From the NCBI GenBank assembly GCA_004293165.1, contig RDYL01000007.1:1-64000 (forward strand): 64,000 bases of DNA. Reading direction: 5' to 3'. Under the pieces are notes generated by a model. It did not search any database. It was not told where the DNA came from and was given only the letters and a program-made list of their open reading frames with translations. Below are positions 44,874 through 53,555 of the stretch, piece by piece (the stretch's first letter is position 1; each line of letters starts with the position of its first letter). Position numbers and translations under genes: made by a program. Origin of the DNA: Flavobacteriia bacterium. Lineage in GTDB: Bacteria > Bacteroidota > Bacteroidia > Flavobacteriales > Flavobacteriaceae.

Positions 44874-46793
44874 ATGAAAAACCCTATTGCTGAACGTATC
44901 ACCGATTTCTTAAAAAACTATCCTCCTTTTTCTAGTTTATCCTATCAAAAATTATTAGATATAGCTAAGAGTTGTCACGTTTTATATTTGGAAAAAAATC
45001 AAACCTTGTTTAAAATTAATGATGCAACACATACATTTTTTTATGTCGTGGCGTCTGGAGCTGTTGGATTATCTGTAACATCTGATGCAGATGACATTTT
45101 AATTGATAAATGTGATGAAGGTGATATTTTAGGATTACGTCCGTTTTTTGCAAAAAATAATTATTTAATGACTGCAAAGGCACGCGAAGAAAGCATTATA
45201 TATGCAATTCCGATTGAAATATTTAAACCTCATGTTGCTGAAAACGCAGATGTCTTGAGTTTTTTATTGGAAAGTTTTGCCTCAAATACAAGAAATCCTT
45301 ATGATAAAAACAATAAAGGAAAATTGATTTCTGAGAATGTTATTTACAATGATCAAAATGCTGAAATTCAATATTATCAGCCTATAAAATACACCGCAAA
45401 TCCAATAACGGCTTCACCAAGTGATATTGTTCGTTTTGTAGCACAAACTATGGCTAGTAGTAAAATTGGCAGCATGATAATTCATGAAAACAGAAAACCT
45501 ATTGGGATTGTAACCGATAAAGATTTGCGTTCAAAAATTGCAACCGGACTATATAGTATTGAGGTAACCATTGACAAAATTATGTCATCTCCTGTAATTA
45601 CTGTAGCAGATAATTTATCTATTGCCGAAGCACAAATTATGATGCTTAAAAATAATGTTTCGCATTTGTGTGTAACTAAAGATGGTTCTGTGGACTCTGA
45701 TATTACAGGAATTATTACTGAGCATGATATTGTTGTAGCGCAAGCAAACAACCCAGGCGTTTTACTTAAACAATGTAAAAGAGCTCAAAAATCAGCCGAT
45801 TTAAAAGAAGTTAGAGAAAAATTATCTGATTTAATTCAGCATTCACTTGATAAAAATGTACCTATTCAACATATTTCTTCAATTATTGCCGAAATAAATT
45901 TAGCCATAACCAGTAGAGCAATTGAATTAGCCATCGATAAAATGGAAAACCCTCCGCCTACTCAGTTTGCTTGGTTAAATATTGGTAGTCAAGGAAGAAA
46001 AGAACAGTTATTAATGACCGACCAAGACAATGCAATTGTTTTTGAAGATGTAGCGGAAGATAAATACGATACGGTTAAAAAATATTTTATTGAATTAGCT
46101 GAAAATGTAACTAAAACACTTAATAAAGTTGGTTATGCCTATTGTCCTGCAGACATGATGGCAAGTAATCCGCTTTGGTGTAAATCGGTTTCCGATTGGA
46201 ACAATCAATTTAAAGGATGGATTACAGCGCCTGGAGAAAAAGGTATTTTGATGTGTACCATTTTCTTTGATTATGATTTTGTCTACGGAAATGAAAGTTT
46301 AGTTGATGCGATTACTAAAACAATTCATGAAGAAACTAATGATAACCAATTGTTTTTTGCTTATTTAGGAGCTGACGCATTGAAAAACCCGCCTCCATTA
46401 GGCTTTTTCCGTCAGTTTTTAGTTGAAAATGATGGAGAACATAAAGATACTTTTGATTTAAAAGGAAGAGCTTTAATGCCTTTGATTGATGCGGCTAGAA
46501 TTTTATCGTTAAGTAAAGGTATTAAAAACACAGCCAATACGATTTCGAGATATGCTAAATTAGCTGAATTAGAACCTCAAAATGCACCAATTTATGAAGC
46601 GTGCGCCGATGCTTTTGCTGAATTATTAAAGTTCAGAACCGAAGAAGGTTTAAAAAACCAATCAGATGGTAGGTATTTGAATTTAAGCGAGTTATCAAAG
46701 TTAGATAAAGTAAAACTTAAAAACGATTTCCAGCCTATAAACGATATTCAAGAAGTAATTAAAAATCGTTTTCAATTAACTTATTTCACTTAA
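44874..46793 (+). CDS. DUF294 nucleotidyltransferase-like protein with cNMP and CBS domains
   Basis: The 639-residue protein has a cyclic-nucleotide-binding domain (about 10-130), two CBS motifs (170-290, MASSKIGSMIIHENRKPIGI and SSPVITVADNLSIAEAQIMM), then DUF294 (320-450; GSQGRKEQLLMTDQDNAIV, a nucleotidyltransferase motif) and a C-terminal substrate-binding region. This is the standard layout. In many proteobacteria the same gene pairs with a DnaQ-like exonuclease beside acs and an acetate transporter. Here the exonuclease follows by 3 bases and acs is 1.7 kb away. The ATG at 44874 is preferred over that at 44862. Confidence 0.9.
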   Translation: MKNPIAERITDFLKNYPPFSSLSYQKLLDIAKSCHVLYLEKNQTLFKINDATHTFFYVVASGAVGLSVTSDADDILIDKCDEGDILGLRPFFAKNNYLMTAKAREESIIYAIPIEIFKPHVAENADVLSFLLESFASNTRNPYDKNNKGKLISENVIYNDQNAEIQYYQPIKYTANPITASPSDIVRFVAQTMASSKIGSMIIHENRKPIGIVTDKDLRSKIATGLYSIEVTIDKIMSSPVITVADNLSIAEAQIMMLKNNVSHLCVTKDGSVDSDITGIITEHDIVVAQANNPGVLLKQCKRAQKSADLKEVREKLSDLIQHSLDKNVPIQHISSIIAEINLAITSRAIELAIDKMENPPPTQFAWLNIGSQGRKEQLLMTDQDNAIVFEDVAEDKYDTVKKYFIELAENVTKTLNKVGYAYCPADMMASNPLWCKSVSDWNNQFKGWITAPGEKGILMCTIFFDYDFVYGNESLVDAITKTIHEETNDNQLFFAYLGADALKNPPPLGFFRQFLVENDGEHKDTFDLKGRALMPLIDAARILSLSKGIKNTANTISRYAKLAELEPQNAPIYEACADAFAELLKFRTEEGLKNQSDGRYLNLSELSKLDKVKLKNDFQPINDIQEVIKNRFQLTYFT

Positions 46794-46796
46794 AAT

Positions 46797-47405
46797 ATGA
46801 CGTTCAATTGGTTTAAGAAAATAGTTAAAGATCATCCTAAATTTTGGGAAACGTATCTTACACATTTTGATGAAAATCAAGATAAAAAGAAACGTTTTGT
46901 AGTATTTGATTGCGAAACTACTGGTTTAGATTACAGAACGGATCGAATTTTATCGATTGGTGCGGTGGCTATCGAAAATAACCAAATAATCGTTGGTGAT
47001 TTCATGGAAGTTTTTTTGTTACAAGATGTGTTTAAAGCTGAATCAGTGCCTATTCACGGTATTTTAAAAGAAGGTAAAGAGGAGAAAATTGTAGAAGCCG
47101 AAGCTATTATTCGATTTTTAGACTTTATCAAAGATGCCACTTTAGTTGGTCATCACGTTGATTTTGACATAGAAATGATTAATCAAGGCTTAGGACGATT
47201 AGAAGTTGGAAAACTGAAAAATCAAGCAATGGATACGGATGTTATGTATCAGAAATTGAAATATTTACCACAAGAACAACTCAGTTCTTTAGATGAATTA
47301 TGTGATATCTATAAAATAAGAAAATCGGACCGACATACAGCAAGTGGCGATGCTTTTATTACGGCATTATTGTTTTTGAAACTTAAGAAAAAATTAGAGA
47401 TTTAA
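46797..47405 (+). CDS. DnaQ/PolC-type 3'-5' exonuclease
   Basis: The 202-residue protein is a DEDDh exonuclease: FDCETTGL (first D and E), VGHHVDFDIEMIN (second D) and HTASGDAFIT (H and last D). No polymerase domain is attached. It is coupled to the DUF294 gene upstream (gap 3 bases). In this gene pair the exonuclease is probably not a replication subunit but a partner of the DUF294 protein; that is inference from context. Confidence 0.9.
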   Translation: MTFNWFKKIVKDHPKFWETYLTHFDENQDKKKRFVVFDCETTGLDYRTDRILSIGAVAIENNQIIVGDFMEVFLLQDVFKAESVPIHGILKEGKEEKIVEAEAIIRFLDFIKDATLVGHHVDFDIEMINQGLGRLEVGKLKNQAMDTDVMYQKLKYLPQEQLSSLDELCDIYKIRKSDRHTASGDAFITALLFLKLKKKLEI

Positions 47406-47415
47406 TTTTTGAATG

Positions 47416-48030
47416 ATGCAAAACGATTGGGCGTACATAGAAAAATATGCAATAGAAAATCAGCAATTACTAAAACTACCAAATAATGGTAACCGAATTG
47501 TTTTTATAGGTGATTCTATTACTGAATTTTGGCAACAATATGATTCTGCATTCTTTACTCAAAATAAGTATATTAACAGAGGAATTAGTAGTCAAACCAC
47601 TTCTCAAATTCAGGAACGTTTTCAAAATGATGTCATTGATTTAGAACCCAAATATGTAATTATTTTAGCAGGAATCAATGATATTGCTGAAAATAACGGT
47701 CCAATTTCCATAGAAGAAATCATGAATAATATTGTTTCAATGGTTGAAAAAGCATTAAAAAATAATATTGAAGTAGTTCTTTGCTCAATACTTCCTGCAA
47801 GCGACTTTTATTGGAATCCTAAAATAAAACCCATTGAGAAAATCAAACAGTTAAATGTATTAATTGAAGCCTATTGCCTAATTGAAAAAATAAAATTTGT
47901 CGACTACTATACTCCAATGGTAGATGAAAATTTTGGTTTAGATAAAAAATTTACTGATGATGGTGTTCATCCAAATTTGAATGGATATTTAAAAATGAAA
48001 ACTATACTTGAATCTTACTTGAAATTATGA
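47416..48030 (+). CDS. SGNH/GDSL-family hydrolase
   Basis: The 204-residue protein has all SGNH blocks: FIGDSITEFW (Ser), NRGISSQTT (Gly), LAGINDI (Asn) and DDGVHPN (Asp-His). No signal peptide is present, so it is probably cytoplasmic. Lipases, thioesterases and acetyl-esterases use this fold, so the substrate is open. An ATG one codon earlier is equally possible. It overlaps the following gene by four bases. Confidence 0.88.
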   Translation: MQNDWAYIEKYAIENQQLLKLPNNGNRIVFIGDSITEFWQQYDSAFFTQNKYINRGISSQTTSQIQERFQNDVIDLEPKYVIILAGINDIAENNGPISIEEIMNNIVSMVEKALKNNIEVVLCSILPASDFYWNPKIKPIEKIKQLNVLIEAYCLIEKIKFVDYYTPMVDENFGLDKKFTDDGVHPNLNGYLKMKTILESYLKL

Positions 48031-48401
48031 ATCGTTTACTAAATTTTGGATTATTAATTACATTTCAATTTTGTTATTTAGAATGGCCTCCAAGTAATTC
48101 TATGTTTCTTTTTCAGGCAGAATTTGAAATATTTTCAAAAACAGAAAGTCTTTTTCAAAATTTAACGCATCCAATTATTTTATTGGGATTACTCACACAA
48201 ATAGTGCTTTTAACAGGTGTTTTTTATCAAAAATTAAATAAAAGAGTAAATAATATAGCCGTTTTATTATTATCAATTTTAGTATTATTTTTCTTCTTGA
48301 TAGGAATTTTAGGCTGGAATTACAAAATAATGGCTTCCACTACTCCATTTTTGATTTTAGCGGGAATTTATTTTACTAGATTAAGATTAAGATTAAAATA
48401 A
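48027..48401 (+). CDS. small membrane protein, hypothetical
   Basis: The 124-residue protein has three or four helices (FGLLITFQFCYLEW, PIILLGLLTQIVLLTGVFY, ILVLFFFLIGILGW, MASTTPFLILAGIYF). It starts within the SGNH gene's stop (ATGA) and ends a four-gene set. No family recognised. Confidence 0.7.
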   Translation: MNRLLNFGLLITFQFCYLEWPPSNSMFLFQAEFEIFSKTESLFQNLTHPIILLGLLTQIVLLTGVFYQKLNKRVNNIAVLLLSILVLFFFLIGILGWNYKIMASTTPFLILAGIYFTRLRLRLK

Positions 48402-48431
48402 AAAAACTGCTCCATTGCTGAAGCAGTTTTT
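48402..48431. terminator. bidirectional terminator
   Basis: AAAAACTGCT pairs with AGCAGTTTTT around a 10-base loop, between convergent stops at 48401 and 48450. Confidence 0.85.
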
Positions 48432-48449
48432 AACCAATAAAACTAAAAA

Positions 48450-50357
48450 CTAGAGTTTGCCATCTTTAATTTCATCCACTATTTCAGGATTTAATAAAGT
48501 GGAGATGTCTCCAAAGTTAGAGAAGTCACCTTCAGCAATCTTTCTTAATATTCTGCGCATGATTTTACCCGAACGTGTTTTTGGTAAACCACTCACAAAC
48601 TGTATTTTATCTAATTTTGCAATTGGACCTATTTGATCAGAAATCAATTGATTAATCTCTTTTGCAAGATTATTTTTATCACGACTTTCTCCAGTTTCTT
48701 TCAGAATTACAAAACCATATAATGCATTTCCTTTGATATCATGTGGGAATCCTACAATTGCACTTTCTGCTACTGCTGGATGTTCATTGATAGCATCTTC
48801 AATTGGAGCCGTTCCTAAATTATGTCCAGAAACAATAATAACATCATCTACTCTACCCGTAATTCTATAATACCCTACTTCATCGCGTAAAGCGCCATCT
48901 CCTGTGAAATATTTTCCTGGAAAAGCTGTGAAATAAGTTTCTTTATAACGTTGGTGATCACCCCAAATGGTTCTCGCCATGGATGGCCATGGGAATTTAA
49001 TACACAAAGCTCCCGTAACTTGATTTCCTTCAATTTCATTACGTAATTCATCCATTAAAACTGGCTGAATTCCTGGTAATGGTAATGAAGCATACGTTGG
49101 CTTGGTAGGTGTTACAAACGGAATAGGTGAAATCATAATTCCCCCAGTTTCAGTTTGCCACCAAGTGTCTACTAACGGACAGCGCTTTCCTCCTACGTGG
49201 TCGTTATACCAGTGCCAAGCTTCTTCGTTAATGGGTTCACCAACAGAACCAATTACTTTTAATGAACTCAATGGATGTTTTTGAACAAAATCTAAACTTT
49301 CTTTTGCCAATGCACGAATTGCTGTTGGAGCTGTATAAAACTGAGTAATTTTATGTTTTTCAATCACTTCCCAAAAACGACTAAAGTCTGGATAAGAGGG
49401 TACTCCTTCAAAAATCACTGTGGTAGCGCCATTTAAAAGTGGTCCGTATAAAATATAAGAGTGACCTGTAATCCAACCAATATCTGCTGTACACCAATAC
49501 ACATCATTTTCCTCATAATTGAAAACGTTTTTAAAGGTGTAAGCAGTGTAAACCATGTAACCAGCGGTTGAATGTACCATTCCTTTTGGTTTTCCAGTTG
49601 AACCCGAAGTATATAAAATAAATAACGGATCTTCGGCATCCATAATTTCAGCAACATTGTTTCCAATAGCGGCATCTAATAGCGGTTGTAACCACAAATC
49701 TCTACCTTCTTTCATGGTTACAGCTGTATTGGTTCTTTTTACAACCAAAACAGTTTCAACACATGGACATTTTTCTAACGCTTCATCAACAATTCCTTTT
49801 AAATCAATTGATTTATTACCTCTATAACTTCCGTCAGAAGTAATTACCATTTTACATTCACTATCATTAATACGACTAGCAACTGCTGAAGATGAAAAAC
49901 CAGCAAAAACTACTGAATGTATTGCTCCAATTCGAGCACAAGCCAAAACAGCAACGGCTAATTCTGGAATCATTGGTAAATAAATACAAACTCTATCGCC
50001 TTTTTTGATACCTTGTTCTCGCAAAACATTTGCCATTTTAGATACACGAACATATAATTCGTTATAAGAAATATGTTGTGCTGCTTCGCTTGGATCATTT
50101 GGTTCAAAAATAATAGCGGTTTTATCGCCTCTTTTTGCTAAATGTCTGTCGATACAGTTTTTAGTGATGTTAACTTTTGCATTTAAAAACCATTTAAAAT
50201 TAGCTTCTTGCATGTCTACTTCAAAAACTTTATCCCATTTTTGGTACCATACAAAGTTTTCATCAGCAATACGATCCCAGAATTTTCTTGGTTCGCGCAC
50301 CGACTTCTTATACATTTTAAAGTAGTTTTCTAAATCGTGTATTTTGTAATAACTCAT
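48450..50357 (-). CDS. acs: acetyl-CoA synthetase
   Basis: The 635-residue protein activates acetate to acetyl-CoA with ATP. It has the adenylation P-loop YTSGSTGKPKG, WWQTETGG (the Trp that sets the small acyl pocket), GRVDDVIIVSGHNLG, and the C-terminal PKTRSGKIMRR, whose lysine is the acetylation-controlled catalytic residue. Length is normal (E. coli 652). It is near a second synthetase and a sensor kinase/regulator pair that may control both. Confidence 0.95.
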   Translation of the reverse strand: MSYYKIHDLENYFKMYKKSVREPRKFWDRIADENFVWYQKWDKVFEVDMQEANFKWFLNAKVNITKNCIDRHLAKRGDKTAIIFEPNDPSEAAQHISYNELYVRVSKMANVLREQGIKKGDRVCIYLPMIPELAVAVLACARIGAIHSVVFAGFSSSAVASRINDSECKMVITSDGSYRGNKSIDLKGIVDEALEKCPCVETVLVVKRTNTAVTMKEGRDLWLQPLLDAAIGNNVAEIMDAEDPLFILYTSGSTGKPKGMVHSTAGYMVYTAYTFKNVFNYEENDVYWCTADIGWITGHSYILYGPLLNGATTVIFEGVPSYPDFSRFWEVIEKHKITQFYTAPTAIRALAKESLDFVQKHPLSSLKVIGSVGEPINEEAWHWYNDHVGGKRCPLVDTWWQTETGGIMISPIPFVTPTKPTYASLPLPGIQPVLMDELRNEIEGNQVTGALCIKFPWPSMARTIWGDHQRYKETYFTAFPGKYFTGDGALRDEVGYYRITGRVDDVIIVSGHNLGTAPIEDAINEHPAVAESAIVGFPHDIKGNALYGFVILKETGESRDKNNLAKEINQLISDQIGPIAKLDKIQFVSGLPKTRSGKIMRRILRKIAEGDFSNFGDISTLLNPEIVDEIKDGKL

Positions 50358-50459
50358 TTTTTAGTTTTTTTTTAATTGATAATGTAAATATAACCAATCT
50401 ATTTTTTGAATTTCATATTTTTTTGCTAAATTACTATATATGCTATATTTCTGAAAATT

Positions 50460-50477
50460 AAACACATAGGCACATAG
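50460..50477. repeat. dispersed intergenic repeat, copy 2
   Basis: AAACACATAGGCACATAG matches the copy at 28431-28448 with one base different. Confidence 0.5.
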
Positions 50478-50541
50478 CTTTATGATAAATGAATGTGTAG
50501 GCGTTACACTATATTTAGTTAACATAGGAAATCTATAAAAA

Positions 50542-50582
50542 TCAGCGTTTCGATTTATCAAATCCGTTTTATCAGCGTGCCT
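50542..50582. repeat. dispersed intergenic repeat shared with 60.95 kb
   Basis: ATCAGCGTTTCGATTTATCA then AATCCGTTTTATCAGCGTGC resembles 60942-60980 (TATCAGCGTTTTGCTTTAGC, AATCCGTTTTATCCGCGTGC). Each copy lies just before a gene's coding boundary: here the prpE stop, there the start of the fused monooxygenase. Confidence 0.6.
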
Positions 50583-52478
50583 TTATTTAAAACAACCTAT
50601 TTTATCATGTTGTAAAACGTCTCGAATTTCATCGATAATTGCTTCATCGTCAATAGTAGAAGGAACTTGAAAGTTTTCTCCATCAGCAATACTACGCATC
50701 ATTTTTCGGAGTATTTTTCCTGAACGGGTTTTAGGTAATCGCTGCACCATAACTACATCCCGTAATGATGCTACCGCTCCAATTTGTTCTCTTACTAATT
50801 TAACAACTTCGTGTTGTAGTTGGAAATGTTCAATATCTTCTCCCGATTTTGCAACAACTAATGCTAATGGAATTTGGCCTTTTAATTCATCGTTAATACC
50901 AATTACAGCACATTCTGCAACCGAGTGATGTGAGGCTACAATTTCTTCCATTTCAGCGGTTGAAAGGCGGTGACCAGCAACGTTTATGACGTCATCTACT
51001 CTACCTGTGATGAAAATATAATCTTCCTCGTCTTTAAATCCACCATCACCTGAGAAATAATACCCTGGAAATTTATTCAAATATCCAGATTTGAAACGTT
51101 CATTATCTTTCCATAAATCTAATAAAGTTCCAGGAGGTAATGGTAATTTAATTACCACATAACCTTCTTCATTTGGACCTAATTCTTGTCCGTTTTCTCC
51201 AAAAATTCGGATATCGTAACCTGTCACAGCTTTTCCAGCAGAACCTGGTTTTATAGGCAAATACTCCACTCCCATCATATTAGCAATCATTGGCCAACCC
51301 GATTCTGTTTGCCACCAATGGTCGATTGCTGGAACGGGTATATGTTCGCGATACCATTCTAAAGTAGCTACATCACAACGTTCTCCTGCTAAGAATTGAA
51401 TTCGTAAACACGATAAATCATATTGTTTGATGAATTCGCCATTTGGATCTTCTTTTTTAATAGCTCTAATGGCAGTTGGTGCGGTAAACATCACGCTAAC
51501 TTTGTGTTCGGCAATTACACGCCAAAAAGTACTTGCATCTGGTGTACGAATTGGTTTTCCTTCAAAAAGAATGGTTGTATTGCGATTAATTAAAGGTCCG
51601 TAAACAATATAACTATGTCCTACCACCCAACCCACATCGGAAGCAGCCCAAAACACTTCACCTTCTTTTGCATCGTAAATATGTTGCATTGAAAATTTAA
51701 GTGCCGTAACATAACCTCCTGTATCTCTGACAATTCCTTTTGGTTTTCCGGTTGTTCCTGAAGTATATAAAATATACAAAGGATGAGCCGAATTTACCGA
51801 AACACAAGCTGCTTCTTCTGAGCCATAAACCAAAGCATCGTAATCAACATCATATTTTTTAAAAGGAACTCTTGCCCCTAACTTTCTATTGAAAACTACT
51901 ACCTTTTCAGGTTTGTGATTGGCTAATTCAATAGCTTCATCTACTAAAGGTTTGTAGGCAATTAATCGATCGATTTCAATTCCTGAAGAAGCGGTAATAA
52001 TTGCTTTAGGTTCGCAATCATCAATACGAATAGCTAATTCATGCGGTGCAAAACCTCCAAAAACTACCGAATGTGTTACTCCTATTCGAGCACAAGCTAA
52101 CATAGCAAAAGCGGCTTGAGGAATCATTGGCATATAAATTACAGCCGTATCGCCTTTTTCTAATCCCAATGAAAGTAAACCGCCAGCTAATTTAGCAACT
52201 TCGGTTTTAACTTCGTTAAATGTATACTTTTTTACAGTTTGTGTAACGGGTGAGTCATAAATAATAGCAACTTGTTCTCCAAAGCCATCTTCTATGTGTT
52301 TATCTATTGCTAAGTAACAAGCATTAAGTTCTCCGTCTGCATACCACAATGGGTAATCATTCGAATCGTTAGACAAAATTGCACTTGGATTTGAAAACCA
52401 TGCAATGTTTTGAGATTGTTCTTTCCAGAAGTCTATTGTCGATTCGTTACTTTTTTTATAAAATTCGTAATAATTCAT
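50583..52478 (-). CDS. prpE: propionyl-CoA synthetase-like acyl-CoA ligase
   Basis: The 631-residue protein is an acetyl/propionyl-CoA synthetase. It has YTSGTTGKPKGIV, DHWWQTESGWPMIANMMG, GRVDDVINVAGHRLS and PKTRSGKILRKMM. The ESGWP form, rather than the ETGGI of acetyl-CoA synthetase, is typical of PrpE/ACSS3 enzymes that take propionate or butyrate. It lies 225 bases upstream of acs on the same strand. A second acetate enzyme cannot be excluded. Confidence 0.85.
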   Translation of the reverse strand: MNYYEFYKKSNESTIDFWKEQSQNIAWFSNPSAILSNDSNDYPLWYADGELNACYLAIDKHIEDGFGEQVAIIYDSPVTQTVKKYTFNEVKTEVAKLAGGLLSLGLEKGDTAVIYMPMIPQAAFAMLACARIGVTHSVVFGGFAPHELAIRIDDCEPKAIITASSGIEIDRLIAYKPLVDEAIELANHKPEKVVVFNRKLGARVPFKKYDVDYDALVYGSEEAACVSVNSAHPLYILYTSGTTGKPKGIVRDTGGYVTALKFSMQHIYDAKEGEVFWAASDVGWVVGHSYIVYGPLINRNTTILFEGKPIRTPDASTFWRVIAEHKVSVMFTAPTAIRAIKKEDPNGEFIKQYDLSCLRIQFLAGERCDVATLEWYREHIPVPAIDHWWQTESGWPMIANMMGVEYLPIKPGSAGKAVTGYDIRIFGENGQELGPNEEGYVVIKLPLPPGTLLDLWKDNERFKSGYLNKFPGYYFSGDGGFKDEEDYIFITGRVDDVINVAGHRLSTAEMEEIVASHHSVAECAVIGINDELKGQIPLALVVAKSGEDIEHFQLQHEVVKLVREQIGAVASLRDVVMVQRLPKTRSGKILRKMMRSIADGENFQVPSTIDDEAIIDEIRDVLQHDKIGCFK

Positions 52479-52587
52479 TTGAATATTTCGGTTTGTGTTA
52501 TTTTTTCTTTAGTAAATTTAAAGAATAAAATAATGCCAAATGAATTAATCTTGCTAAATAGGTATAGATTGTTTAGCGTTTAAAGAA

Positions 52588-53169
52588 TTACAATTTATCA
52601 ATACGTTTTGAAATCCAATTTTTATATTTTTTTGTAAGTATAGCTTTATCAGTTTCTGATTTTAAGATAATATCAATTCCTCCATCATAAGGAGCTACTA
52701 TAATTTTACTATCTAATGAAATAAAAAAAAACCTTGAAATATCGTTAACAATTTCTTTCAAAATTTCATTGTATGAAATTAAATTCCAACATTTTCTACT
52801 TACAAAGACTTCTAATATTGCATCATTATCAAAGTCATTAGGAAAATACATTTCTAATTTAAATGAGCAACTTTTTTTAAAATTTAATTCAGGGTGAAAA
52901 TTTAATAATTCAAATTTTTCATCATTATGAGTTATATTAGTATGAACTAAATAGATTTCTTCGTTTTCATTATAAATTTCAGAAAATATTTGATTATATC
53001 TTTGCAATATAATATTCATCTCAATATCGCTTTCAGGATATCTTTTCGAATCTGGTAGGCTATGAAATCTTAGCCATCTTTCATGATAAACTTCTTTAAA
53101 AAGGTAGCTTAATGGGATAGTTTGGTTAAAATTACTATTCCAAAACTTTTTAAATTCTACTTCGATCAT
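52588..53169 (-). CDS. DUF3885-like protein
   Basis: The 193-residue soluble protein contains LRFHSLPDSKRYPESDIEMN followed by QRYNQIFSEIYN, the core of DUF3885, and ends with ILKSETDKAILTKKYKNWI. The family is common in Firmicutes and Bacteroidota and is uncharacterised, though often found beside immunity or toxin loci. Here it starts 17 bases after the response regulator stop, so it may simply be the last gene of that operon. Confidence 0.72.
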   Translation of the reverse strand: MIEVEFKKFWNSNFNQTIPLSYLFKEVYHERWLRFHSLPDSKRYPESDIEMNIILQRYNQIFSEIYNENEEIYLVHTNITHNDEKFELLNFHPELNFKKSCSFKLEMYFPNDFDNDAILEVFVSRKCWNLISYNEILKEIVNDISRFFFISLDSKIIVAPYDGGIDIILKSETDKAILTKKYKNWISKRIDKL

Positions 53170-53186
53170 TTTAACTATGAATTTAG

Positions 53187-53549
53187 TTAATTCAACAACT
53201 CCTCCACTTTTTCCACTACTTTCTTAATCGAAAATGGCTTTGTCATGTATGCATCAGCGCCCAAAGCTAATCCTTTTTCAATGTCACTTTCTTTATTTTT
53301 TGCGGATAAGAATAAAACTTTGGTATGTTGTAAATTAGCGTCTTTTCTAATTTGTTCTAAAGTAGCAAAACCATCAACCATGGGCATCATAATATCTAAA
53401 ATAATTACATCGGGGAAATTAGTTTTTAAAATATCCAATGCTTCTTGTCCATCGCGTGCTATAAATACTTCGTAATTGCTTTTTTTGAAGGTATATTCGA
53501 GCGTCATTACGATGTTTGGTTCGTCGTCTACAATTAAAATCTTCTTCAT
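53187..53549 (-). CDS. single-domain response regulator
   Basis: The 120-residue protein is only a receiver domain. Phosphorylation site D52 (VIILDIMMPMVDG), acidic pair D8-D9, Thr/Ser switch (VLFLSAKN, S near 80) and K101-type lysine (AYMTKPFS) are present. There is no output domain, so it must act through protein contacts or pass phosphate to another protein. It follows the transporter-like sensor kinase by 6 bases. Confidence 0.93.
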   Translation of the reverse strand: MKKILIVDDEPNIVMTLEYTFKKSNYEVFIARDGQEALDILKTNFPDVIILDIMMPMVDGFATLEQIRKDANLQHTKVLFLSAKNKESDIEKGLALGADAYMTKPFSIKKVVEKVEELLN

Positions 53550-53555
53550 CTTCTT

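Noticed and set aside
50361..50561. 66-codon minus-strand frame between acs and the prpE-like gene
   Set aside because: It contains a dispersed intergenic repeat and no recognisable protein features.
52588..53169. DUF3885 protein as an immunity protein of a toxin locus
   Set aside because: No toxin-like gene is adjacent; it fits better as the last gene of the kinase/regulator operon.
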